Source of the DNA: Haloarcula sp.
Lineage (GTDB): Archaea; Halobacteriota; Halobacteria; Halobacteriales; Haloarculaceae
Assembly: GCA_028275075.1 (NCBI GenBank)
Contig: JAQCNK010000325.1
Location: 1-5,635, forward strand
Length of the DNA stretch: 5,635 nucleotides
Reading direction: 5' to 3'
Part shown: positions 1-4,759 of the stretch, piece by piece
How the letters are laid out: every line of letters starts with the position of its first letter
Position numbering within the stretch: the first letter of the stretch is position 1
Translations under genes and position numbers: made by a program
The notes under the pieces: generated by a model
What the model saw: only the letters and a program-made list of their open reading frames with translations
Databases searched by the model: none
Told to the model about the DNA's origin: nothing

Positions 1-248
1 AAAGGATCATTATTGGTTGATTCGTATACATTTGTGTCTGCCGTTGAGCCAACATTTTTGATTCCCCAAACACAGGAGTAGGTTTCTTCATTTACACCTT
101 CTCTAGCAGGCAACTCGCCTATGGCAAACAAGTCTCCGCTTCCATCATAAGTAGATGTGAAAACTACCGATTTATCTGAATTACTTGGTCTTTCATTGTC
201 TTCTCCTAACCAGCACTCCGCATCCACTTTCTGAGGCGGGAAGCACAT
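1..248 (-). CDS. Partial AT-rich hypothetical protein, runs off the left edge
   Basis: The complement strand is open without a stop from base 305 down to base 1, while all three plus-strand frames meet stops within the first 85 bases. The only ATG in this frame is at 246-248, giving at least 82 codons with the C terminus outside the window. The peptide is rich in Ser, Thr, Asn, Asp and Glu, has Cys residues near its start, and includes stretches such as VVFTSTYDGSGDLFAIGEL and YSCVWGIKNVG that read like a beta-rich extracellular or surface protein. No signal peptide follows the ATG, so the true start may have been lost or the gene may be a remnant. Base composition (about 43% GC) contrasts sharply with the neighbouring genes and suggests foreign origin. 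I do not recognise a family. The open frame is a direct observation; that it is a real gene is inference. Confidence 0.4.
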   Translation of the reverse strand, partial: MCFPPQKVDAECWLGEDNERPSNSDKSVVFTSTYDGSGDLFAIGELPAREGVNEETYSCVWGIKNVGSTADTNVYESTNNDP

Positions 249-291
249 ACCCTGCTCGCAGTGGTCTTGATTGGAGTGCCAACGTTCTTGT

Positions 292-309
292 GTGATACAG
301 TCGTATCAC
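292..309. promoter_or_regulatory. Inverted repeat, likely antitoxin operator
   Basis: GTGATAC and GTATCAC form perfect 7-base arms around a 4-base spacer (AGTC), ending 5 bases before the antitoxin ATG at 315. Ribbon-helix-helix antitoxins commonly bind inverted repeats over their own promoter, with or without toxin, so this is the natural autoregulatory site. It would overlap the transcription start of a leaderless message. No convincing TATA box is visible just upstream. Confidence 0.6.
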
Positions 310-314
310 GGAAT

Positions 315-593
315 ATGAGCACCGACCGCGACGCCGGCACGGACGGCGAGATGGAGAAAATCAACGTCCGGGTGCCAAAGACCCTTCTCGCCGAGGTCGA
401 CGAAGTGTGGGAGGAACGCGGGTACGCGAGCAAATCCGAGTTCGTCCGCGATGCGCTCCGTGACGCTGTCGAACCGCCGACGCAACTCTCCGAGGAGGCG
501 CTGGAGCATCTCGCAGAGAGCCGCGAGCAACGCGACGACGGCGAGACGGTGTCGCAGGACGACGTGAAGGAACGCCTCGGCATCGATGACTGA
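315..593 (+). CDS. Ribbon-helix-helix (CopG/RelB-like) antitoxin of a type II toxin-antitoxin pair
   Basis: A 92-residue acidic protein. Residues about 14-51 form a ribbon-helix-helix domain: the DNA-contacting strand KINVRVP, helix A (LLAEVDEVWEERG), a turn, and helix B (SKSEFVRDALRDAV). The domain dimerises to bind DNA, and the acidic C-terminal tail (about 52-92, many Glu/Asp) is where such antitoxins usually wrap and neutralise their toxin. ATG 315 was chosen because it sits just after the inverted repeat at 292-309; an in-frame GTG at 261 would place that operator inside the gene, and ATG 351 would remove the residues before the strand. The stop overlaps the toxin start by 8 bases, so the two are probably translationally coupled. 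The antitoxin is intact although its partner is frameshifted. An orphan RHH regulator is the alternative, but the adjoining toxin argues against that. Confidence 0.9.
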   Translation: MSTDRDAGTDGEMEKINVRVPKTLLAEVDEVWEERGYASKSEFVRDALRDAVEPPTQLSEEALEHLAESREQRDDGETVSQDDVKERLGIDD

Positions 594-848
594 GGTTGAG
601 TGGACACAGAAAGCACTCGACCTACTCGAAAGACTCGACACCGAATCTCAAGAGCGACTGGTGAAGAAACTCGACGAGGCGAAAGACTGGACCTCGCATA
701 GACTGGAGAAATTGACCGGCTACCCCTACTACAACTCCGGGCCGGCGACTACCGCGCAATCATCACCTGGGACCGCGAAGACGACCGCCTAATCGTCGAA
801 GCCGTCGGCCACCGCCGGAACATCTACGACCGACACCTCCCACCCTGA
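586..848 (+). pseudogene. RelE/ParE-family toxin, frameshifted near base 734
   Basis: The first frame starts at ATG 586 and encodes MTEVEWTQKALDLLERLDTE through RLEKLTGYPYY, the N-terminal helices typical of RelE/ParE toxins (mRNA interferases or gyrase poisons). It then goes out of register and stops at 790-792 after 68 codons. From 735 the -1 frame reads LRAGDYRAIITWDRED, then VEAVGHRRNIYDRHLPP, and stops at 846-848. This is the conserved strand and catalytic tail (R-x-GDYR, GHRRNIY) of the same family. Adding one base after 734 restores a protein of about 87 residues, the normal size, with Lys-Leu-Arg at the joint. The first-frame product lacks the C-terminal Arg/His/Tyr residues and is probably inactive. 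I see no canonical slippery heptamer, so a deletion or a sequencing error is likelier than programmed frameshifting. RelE versus ParE cannot be decided here. Confidence 0.82.
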
Positions 849-1014
849 GCTTTCCGCCCGAACCTGTCCAGCTACAGGCCCAGCGACTTGATGCAGTCCA
901 GATACTCCTCGCTTGTCTATCGACTCAGCAGGTTCCTCACTATACTGCACGCACGGTTTTGTTTCGGTATTTGCCGTCTAGCACGCCCGTTCTAGATGCT
1001 CCGCTGTGCATGTG

Positions 1015-1022
1015 TCTAATAA
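1015..1022 (+). promoter_or_regulatory. Possible TATA box upstream of the palindrome
   Basis: TCTAATAA would place a transcription start near 1045, inside the right arm of the 24-bp palindrome. Transcript identity is unknown; a 45-codon frame begins at ATG 1046 but looks non-coding. This is inference from spacing alone. Confidence 0.25.
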
Positions 1023-1026
1023 CGAG

Positions 1027-1050
1027 TGCATCTCTTAGCTAAGAGATGCA
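1027..1050. repeat. Perfect 24-bp palindrome
   Basis: The half-site TGCATCTCTTAG is followed directly by its exact reverse complement, with no spacer and no mismatch. An outer short inverted pair, GAGTGC (1024-1029) and GCACTC (1058-1063), surrounds part of it asymmetrically. No T-run follows on either strand, so an archaeal terminator is unlikely. A binding site for a dimeric or tetrameric regulator is the simplest reading. As RNA it could fold into a 10-bp stem with an AGCU loop. Confidence 0.93.
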
Positions 1051-1179
1051 GACCTCGGCACTCATAGGGTTCGTCACCGCCGGGGAGTCACCCCGACTCG
1101 GAACAGTACCTCGTCATTGGCCGGACGGGTCTACCGCTCCCTGGCGGTTGTCCCTTTCGGGTGCAAGTTGGAACAAGGG

Positions 1180-1187
1180 CTAAAAGA
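1180..1187 (+). promoter_or_regulatory. TATA box of the DsbA-like/membrane protein operon
   Basis: CTAAAAGA is centred about 26 bases before ATG 1209, preceded by a purine-rich stretch (AACAAGGG) in the BRE position. This is the geometry of haloarchaeal leaderless promoters, and it supports ATG 1209 over the in-frame GTG at 1161, which lies upstream of the box. Confidence 0.55.
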
Positions 1188-1208
1188 CCCCCGCACATCC
1201 CAGTACTC

Positions 1209-1874
1209 ATGCACAGGCGACAGTACCTCTCACTCGCCAGCGCGGGTGTCATTGGGGCTCTTGCGGGCTGTGGCGGAAGTAGCGGGTCCGACAGGAGCAC
1301 GGACAGCCAATCGATAGACGACCACCCGGCTTTGGCGGGGCTCGAAAGCCTGCCGAGCCAAGGTAATCTCGACGGCCACGTCGTGTTGGCCTTCGAGGAC
1401 CCGTCCTGTAGCCGGTGTAAGGCGTTCCACGACAACACTGTTCCACAGATACGGTCGAACATCGTCGAGCCTGGAAACGGGGCCTTCGTCTTCCGTAGTT
1501 ACCCCGTGGTTTACCCGTGGGGAAAACCGGCATCGCAGGCTCTGGCGTCGACCTACGTCCGCAGTAGCGGCGCGTTCTGGTCTCTACTTGGCCACTACTT
1601 CGGCAATCAGGGACAGTTCAACACTGACAACGTCTTCGACCGGACCGAGACGTTCCTGAACGACTCGACCGACCTGAACGGGACGGCAGTCATCGAGGAC
1701 GCGCGAAACAAAGCCAACGACGATGCTGTCCAGGCGAATATCGCCGCGGCGGAGGATGCGGGGCTGGGACAGACGACGCCGGTCGTGTTGCTCTTCCGGG
1801 ATGGGGAGTTCGCCACAATGGCGAACGGGAGTGTGAGCTACGACCTCATCTCGGAGACGCTGGAGGGCAACTAA
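1209..1874 (+). CDS. Tat-exported DsbA-like thioredoxin-fold lipoprotein
   Basis: A 221-residue protein predicted to act outside the membrane as a thiol-disulfide oxidoreductase. It begins MHRRQYLSL, a twin-arginine signal, followed by a hydrophobic stretch and the lipobox LAGC with Cys21 as the lipid-anchored residue; a Gly/Ser/Asp-rich linker follows to about 40. The strand HVVLAFEDPSC leads to the redox motif CSRC (67-70). A Thr-Pro at 190-191 (TTPVVLLF) matches the cis-proline of the thioredoxin fold, and the roughly 120 residues between the two fit the helical insertion of DsbA-type proteins. CSRC differs from the CPHC of E. coli DsbA, so oxidase, reductase or isomerase direction is open. 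The start is set by the TATA box at 1180-1187 and the signal peptide at residue 1. Its stop overlaps the next ATG by one base. Fold assignment is firm; substrate is unknown. Confidence 0.88.
   Translation: MHRRQYLSLASAGVIGALAGCGGSSGSDRSTDSQSIDDHPALAGLESLPSQGNLDGHVVLAFEDPSCSRCKAFHDNTVPQIRSNIVEPGNGAFVFRSYPVVYPWGKPASQALASTYVRSSGAFWSLLGHYFGNQGQFNTDNVFDRTETFLNDSTDLNGTAVIEDARNKANDDAVQANIAAAEDAGLGQTTPVVLLFRDGEFATMANGSVSYDLISETLEGN
1862..1867 (+). promoter_or_regulatory. Ribosome binding site for the membrane protein
   Basis: GGAGGG lies 6 bases before ATG 1874, inside the end of the lipoprotein gene. A good Shine-Dalgarno site at an internal operon gene, next to a leaderless first gene, is the usual haloarchaeal pattern and confirms the 1874 start and cotranscription. 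Confidence 0.7.
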
Positions 1875-2473
1875 TGAGCGCCGTTGGGGGCGTGCGACTC
1901 CCCACGCGGTCCCGAGACTGGCGGTTGATCGGCCGGACCGCGCGGCTGGTGCTCACCATTCCGACGTACGCCGTTGTCGCTGTCCTCGCAAGCGTGCTTT
2001 CGCTCACCGCGTTCGTCGTCTCCCTGAACGTCCCGCTGGTGATGGATGTCGTGATCGGCGGCAGTTTGCCGCTGTCGAGTCGGCTGACGATTTTCGGGGA
2101 GCTATACCCCTTCGTTGGCACGAGCTTTAGCGTTCCACAGGGGCTCTTGTTGGTGGTCGTCTCTCTGTTGACCGGCGCTGACATCGCGATGGCCACGTAT
2201 CACTTCCGTGAACACGGACTGGACCTCCAGCAGGGCGGTGCCGGCGCGGCGGGGGTTGTGCTCGGGACTCTTGGCGCGGGCTGTGCGGCCTGTGGCTCGG
2301 CGGTCCTGGTGGGGCTGTTGTCGCTGCTGGGTGTGACTGGTGGCCTACTCTTTCTCCCGCTTGAAGGTCTGGAGTTCGCGCTGGGGGCCATCGTCGTCCT
2401 GACCCTCTCGATTTACTGGTTGGCCGACGGGATGCGCGGCGGAGAGATTAACGGTTGTCCAGTGGATATCTAG
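1874..2473 (+). CDS. Polytopic membrane protein with an intramembrane CAAC motif, probable redox partner
   Basis: A 199-residue, strongly hydrophobic protein. After a basic N terminus (RSRDWRLIGRTAR) the likely membrane segments are about 26-51, 88-109, 123-148 and 164-184, with a possible extra short one around 149-162. The third segment carries GAGCAACGS, with Cys137 and Cys140 spaced as a CxxC pair flanked by small residues; Cys195 lies in the C-terminal tail (GCPVDI). The gene overlaps the DsbA-like lipoprotein gene by one base and has its own ribosome site. Together these suggest that the membrane protein reoxidises or reduces the lipoprotein, in the way that DsbB, VKOR or CcdA/DsbD serve their partners. 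I do not see the diagnostic features of those families, so this is inference. A transporter or an assembly factor remains possible. The short gap before the next gene contains a new promoter. Confidence 0.8.
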   Translation: MSAVGGVRLPTRSRDWRLIGRTARLVLTIPTYAVVAVLASVLSLTAFVVSLNVPLVMDVVIGGSLPLSSRLTIFGELYPFVGTSFSVPQGLLLVVVSLLTGADIAMATYHFREHGLDLQQGGAGAAGVVLGTLGAGCAACGSAVLVGLLSLLGVTGGLLFLPLEGLEFALGAIVVLTLSIYWLADGMRGGEINGCPVDI

Positions 2474-2483
2474 CGGCTAAGAG

Positions 2484-2491
2484 AAATATTA
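2484..2491 (+). promoter_or_regulatory. TATA box for the 176-residue hypothetical gene
   Basis: AAATATTA begins 10 bases after the preceding stop codon. A start of transcription about 26 bases downstream would fall near 2514, leaving a leader of about 12 bases before ATG 2527. It suggests that this gene is transcribed on its own in addition to any readthrough. Confidence 0.5.
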
Positions 2492-2520
2492 TGTTGCTGC
2501 CGGCCGAACCTGGGTCGCGA

Positions 2521-2526
2521 GGAGGT
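2521..2526 (+). promoter_or_regulatory. Shine-Dalgarno sequence abutting the start codon
   Basis: GGAGGT matches the 16S 3' end well but touches ATG 2527 with no spacer, whereas 5-9 bases is normal. No in-frame ATG or GTG lies at a normal distance downstream. Either the motif is coincidental in a short-leader message, or it keeps initiation weak. Confidence 0.4.
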
Positions 2527-3057
2527 ATGTCTGAGACAACGACTACCGAGTCCCCGCAAGCGACGGAGTACGGACACCTGTGCCGGAAGCGAAAAGAAAC
2601 GGAGGGGACTGTCGAGCTGGCCGAAGTCGCCGACGTGTGGGTCGGGGAGCACGAAGTCGTCTGTCAGTTCGCATTCGAGTGGGCGAGCGAACCGGTCCGC
2701 CGAGCGTACGACCTCGATGACGAACGGGACATTGCCAAACTCGAAGCAGTCTGTGAGGCGAACGGTCTCAAATTCGAACAGGTCGCCCATCTGGAGGGGT
2801 CACTCGTTGAGCTTCGGTACACCGGCTCGCAGTGGGACCCAACAGCCGCGGCCGCTTACACGGACGGCGACGGTACGCTCGTCGAAACGTTCCGCGCCGA
2901 GTGTCACCTGCTCGCCCGAGAACTCGCGACCGCACCGGCAGTCGTCCGACATGGCGTTGCCCGCGTTCGCTCGCTGACGACGACACAGACAATTATCGGT
3001 GTCGTCCTGGTAAAGAAACTCATCGTCCTCGGGTTGCTCGCCTACGTCATGCTGTAG
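2527..3057 (+). CDS. Hypothetical protein with hydrophobic C-terminal tail
   Basis: I do not recognise a family. The 176-residue product has a polar Thr/Glu-rich start, then a mixed alpha/beta-looking acidic region (about 15-135) with runs such as EVADVWVGEHEVVCQFAFEW and LEAVCEANGLKFEQVAHLEG. It ends in a helix (about 137-150) and a hydrophobic tail (155-176) interrupted by Lys163-Lys164. The tail could anchor the protein in the membrane with most of it in the cytoplasm. Four single Cys residues (19, 46, 76, 126) are scattered and do not form CxxC pairs. ATG 2527 is preferred over the in-frame ATG 2491, which overlaps the TATA box. The gene follows the redox membrane protein by 53 bases and is convergent with ychF, 78 bases away. 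Coding character is good; a functional link to the redox pair is unproven. Confidence 0.75.
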   Translation: MSETTTTESPQATEYGHLCRKRKETEGTVELAEVADVWVGEHEVVCQFAFEWASEPVRRAYDLDDERDIAKLEAVCEANGLKFEQVAHLEGSLVELRYTGSQWDPTAAAAYTDGDGTLVETFRAECHLLARELATAPAVVRHGVARVRSLTTTQTIIGVVLVKKLIVLGLLAYVML

Positions 3058-3135
3058 CTTTACACACCCGCTGCGTCGCGGAGCATCCAGCCGCCGCCGA
3101 TGGCGACAGAGTGGACGGAAGCACCGCCGTCGATA

Positions 3136-4323
3136 TCAGTTCGTCGTCGTGATCTCGACCACATCGCGGTGGTCGAGTTCAGTGTCGGCGGCGATCTGTC
3201 GCTGCGAGCGCACGTTGTGGGCGTGGAGGAACCCCTCACCGATATCCGTGTGCAGGAAGTACGCGAAGTCCTCAGCGGTCGAACCGTCGGGGAGAACGAA
3301 ACAGTCCTGCAGAAACGTGCCGTCCTCTTGGGGTTTGCGTGCGCCGGGGAAGACCGCAATCGCGTCGAGCTCCTCGAACAGCGCCGTCTCAAGTGCCTGC
3401 TGGACGCCGGTACCGCCGAAGGCGTCGACGTACTCGCCGATCTGGTCCAGCCCGTTGGCCTTCTCTTCGGGGAGGTCGACCAGTATCTCAAACTCGTCGT
3501 CACCCGGCCGATAGTCCAGGACATCCTGTTCTGCGCCGTTCTTGAGCGCTTTCTCCGCGTGGGCCGAGACGGGGACGAAAGTAAGATGCTCGTACCCGGG
3601 ATCGGCTGTGACGGTCTCCCAGTTTTCCTGTGCGGCCTCGGTGTCCATCTTGTTGGCGGCGATGACCATCGGCTTGGTGCGGATGCGGATCTCCCGTGCG
3701 AGATCGAACCGATCGTCCTCGTCCCACTCGTCGGGGTCGAGTTCGAGGTCGAGCGAGAGGATGACCTGCTTGATCTCGTCGTCGGTGATTTTGAACGCCG
3801 ACATCTGTTCGGCGAGGTCGTCTTCGATGTCTGCCTCCTCGCCGTGGTAGCCCGAGCGGTAGCGCTCGATGCCTTTCTCCAGCACGTCGAGATACCACAT
3901 GTCGAGTTCGTTCTCCAGAAAGTCGATGTCTTCGCGTGGGTCGTGGTCCGTTGTCGGTTCACCTTCCAGATCGGTCTCGCCGGTGAAATCGACGACATGG
4001 ACGAGCACGTCGGCCTCGTTCAGGTCCGAGAGGAACTGGTTGCCCAGACCCTTCCCCTCGTGAGCGCCTGGCACCAGCCCGGCCACGTCGACCAGTTTCG
4101 TCGGGACGAACCGGACACCGTCGTCACAGTACCCGTGGTTGGGCGTACAGGAGTGATCGAACTCTGGCGCGGCACAGTCGACACGGACGTAGGCCTCACC
4201 CATCGAGGGGTCGATAGTCGTGAACGGATATGCGCCCTCGGGCACGTCGTTCATCGTCGCCGCGTTGAAGAAGGTGGACTTGCCGACGGAGGGCTTGCCG
4301 ACGAGTCCGATCTTGTAGCTCAT
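3136..4323 (-). CDS. ychF: YchF-family (Obg/OLA1-related) GTP-binding protein, archaeal type
   Basis: A 395-residue cytoplasmic P-loop NTPase of the YchF/OLA1 family, which associates with ribosomes and is linked to translation and stress responses. Motifs in order: Walker A GKPSVGKST (9-17); switch I YPFTTIDP (32-39); G3 DVAGLV (79-84); G4 NKMD (224-227); a VPVSAHAE segment near 251-258 at the G5 position; and a C-terminal TGS domain from about 310, ending DVVEITTTN. A helical coiled insertion (about 130-190) interrupts the G domain. A Cys/His-containing insertion (Cys50, His57, Cys59, His63, Cys66) lies between switch I and G3. NKMD is the canonical guanine-specificity motif, unlike NxxE in ATP-preferring bacterial and eukaryotic members, so GTP use is likely. 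Length matches archaeal members of about 395 residues. It has its own promoter, divergent from the small membrane protein gene. Confidence 0.95.
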   Translation of the reverse strand: MSYKIGLVGKPSVGKSTFFNAATMNDVPEGAYPFTTIDPSMGEAYVRVDCAAPEFDHSCTPNHGYCDDGVRFVPTKLVDVAGLVPGAHEGKGLGNQFLSDLNEADVLVHVVDFTGETDLEGEPTTDHDPREDIDFLENELDMWYLDVLEKGIERYRSGYHGEEADIEDDLAEQMSAFKITDDEIKQVILSLDLELDPDEWDEDDRFDLAREIRIRTKPMVIAANKMDTEAAQENWETVTADPGYEHLTFVPVSAHAEKALKNGAEQDVLDYRPGDDEFEILVDLPEEKANGLDQIGEYVDAFGGTGVQQALETALFEELDAIAVFPGARKPQEDGTFLQDCFVLPDGSTAEDFAYFLHTDIGEGFLHAHNVRSQRQIAADTELDHRDVVEITTTN

Positions 4324-4347
4324 TGGGGGCTAGAGCGTAAAGAGCGG

Positions 4348-4355
4348 CTAAAACG
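4348..4355 (-). promoter_or_regulatory. Probable TATA box of ychF
   Basis: On the minus strand this reads CGTTTTAG, centred about 29 bases before the ychF ATG at 4323. The spacing fits a leaderless or very short-leader transcript, consistent with the lack of a Shine-Dalgarno sequence (the bases before the ATG are C-rich). Confidence 0.45.
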
Positions 4356-4444
4356 TTGTCAACTGAGACGAGAGCGCGTGAGAGTCGCAAACACACCGAA
4401 CTGAGTGCGGCCCCATCTCCGGCCGGCCTGGACTCAATTAACCA

Positions 4445-4453
4445 TTATAAATA
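4445..4453 (+). promoter_or_regulatory. Strong TATA box of the small membrane protein gene
   Basis: TTATAAATA is the best archaeal TATA match in the window, with an A/C-rich stretch (TCAATTAACCA) just upstream. It is centred 39 bases before ATG 4488, so transcription should start near 4475 and leave about 13 leader bases without a Shine-Dalgarno sequence. Confidence 0.7.
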
Positions 4454-4487
4454 AGGCCTACTAGCTCCTCTTTTCTTTAGACTCACG

Positions 4488-4724
4488 ATGGTACCAGAGC
4501 TTTTCGACAGCACGGAAGCGGGTGCCCGCCGGAGCGTCCTCTTCGCTATCACCACTGCGACCGGGGCGCTGTGTTTCGCAGCAACGACTTCTGTCATCGT
4601 CAGCGGGACCGTGAACGTGTGGGCGGCACCGCTGGCCGGTTTTGGCACTGTCGTCCTCGTGTTCGGCGGCTATCTCCAGCAGGGCCAGTTCGAAGGGCTG
4701 GTCGGCGACGATGAGTTCCTCTGA
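4488..4724 (+). CDS. Small two-helix membrane protein, function unknown
   Basis: A 78-residue protein with a short polar N terminus (MVPELFDSTEAGARR), a first membrane helix (about 16-40, SVLFAITTATGALCFAATTS onward), a short loop with Asn and Trp, a second helix (about 43-63, ending VLVFGGYL) and an acidic tail (VGDDEFL). Two helices with Arg14-Arg15 before the first favour both ends in the cytoplasm. I do not recognise a family. The strong TATA box at 4445-4453 and the hydrophobic pattern argue that it is a real gene. It is divergent from ychF across a 164-base gap and convergent with the deoxyhypusine synthase gene, 35 bases away, so it appears monocistronic. The minus-strand frame across it lacks recognisable features. 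Confidence 0.72.
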   Translation: MVPELFDSTEAGARRSVLFAITTATGALCFAATTSVIVSGTVNVWAAPLAGFGTVVLVFGGYLQQGQFEGLVGDDEFL

Positions 4725-4759
4725 CAGGAGGAGTATACGGGCGTGAACGGGTGACCGGC

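Larger units (their letters stand above)
849..1179. other. Spacer without a convincing gene
   Basis: Between the toxin remnant and the promoter of the redox operon I find no frame with haloarchaeal coding character. It holds a TATA-like box at 1015-1022, the 24-bp palindrome at 1027-1050, a small GC hairpin at 1081-1095 (CGGGG and CCCCG around AGTCA), and a 14-codon minus-strand tail at 872-916 (ending CIKSLGL then stop). The tail could be the last trace of a lost gene but is blocked immediately upstream by another stop. The composition is mixed, as expected of decayed accessory DNA. Confidence 0.5.

Noticed and set aside
872..916. Minus-strand tail ending CIKSLGL then stop, resembling the end of a protein
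   Set aside because: Only 14 codons, with a stop directly upstream in frame and no family match; at most a decayed trace, so not called as a gene.
1081..1095. CGGGG-AGTCA-CCCCG hairpin as a terminator
   Set aside because: Five-bp stem without a following T-run and with no gene ending nearby.
1046..1183. 45-codon plus-strand frame beginning inside the palindrome
   Set aside because: Composition rich in Trp, Arg and Ser with almost no acidic residues, and its end overlaps the redox operon TATA box; unlikely to be a haloarchaeal protein.
1161..1208. GTG 1161 as the start of the DsbA-like lipoprotein
   Set aside because: It would put 16 residues before the twin-arginine signal and place the TATA box inside the gene; ATG 1209 fits both better.
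3060..3135. Short minus-strand frame after the ychF stop (ends GGGWMLRDAAGV)
   Set aside because: It reads plausibly but is only about 25 codons beyond ychF, has no start or promoter, and the ychF protein already has a natural TGS C terminus.
3100..4404. 434-codon plus-strand frame opposite ychF
   Set aside because: Antisense shadow produced by high GC codon positions; the minus strand encodes a complete YchF with all motifs.
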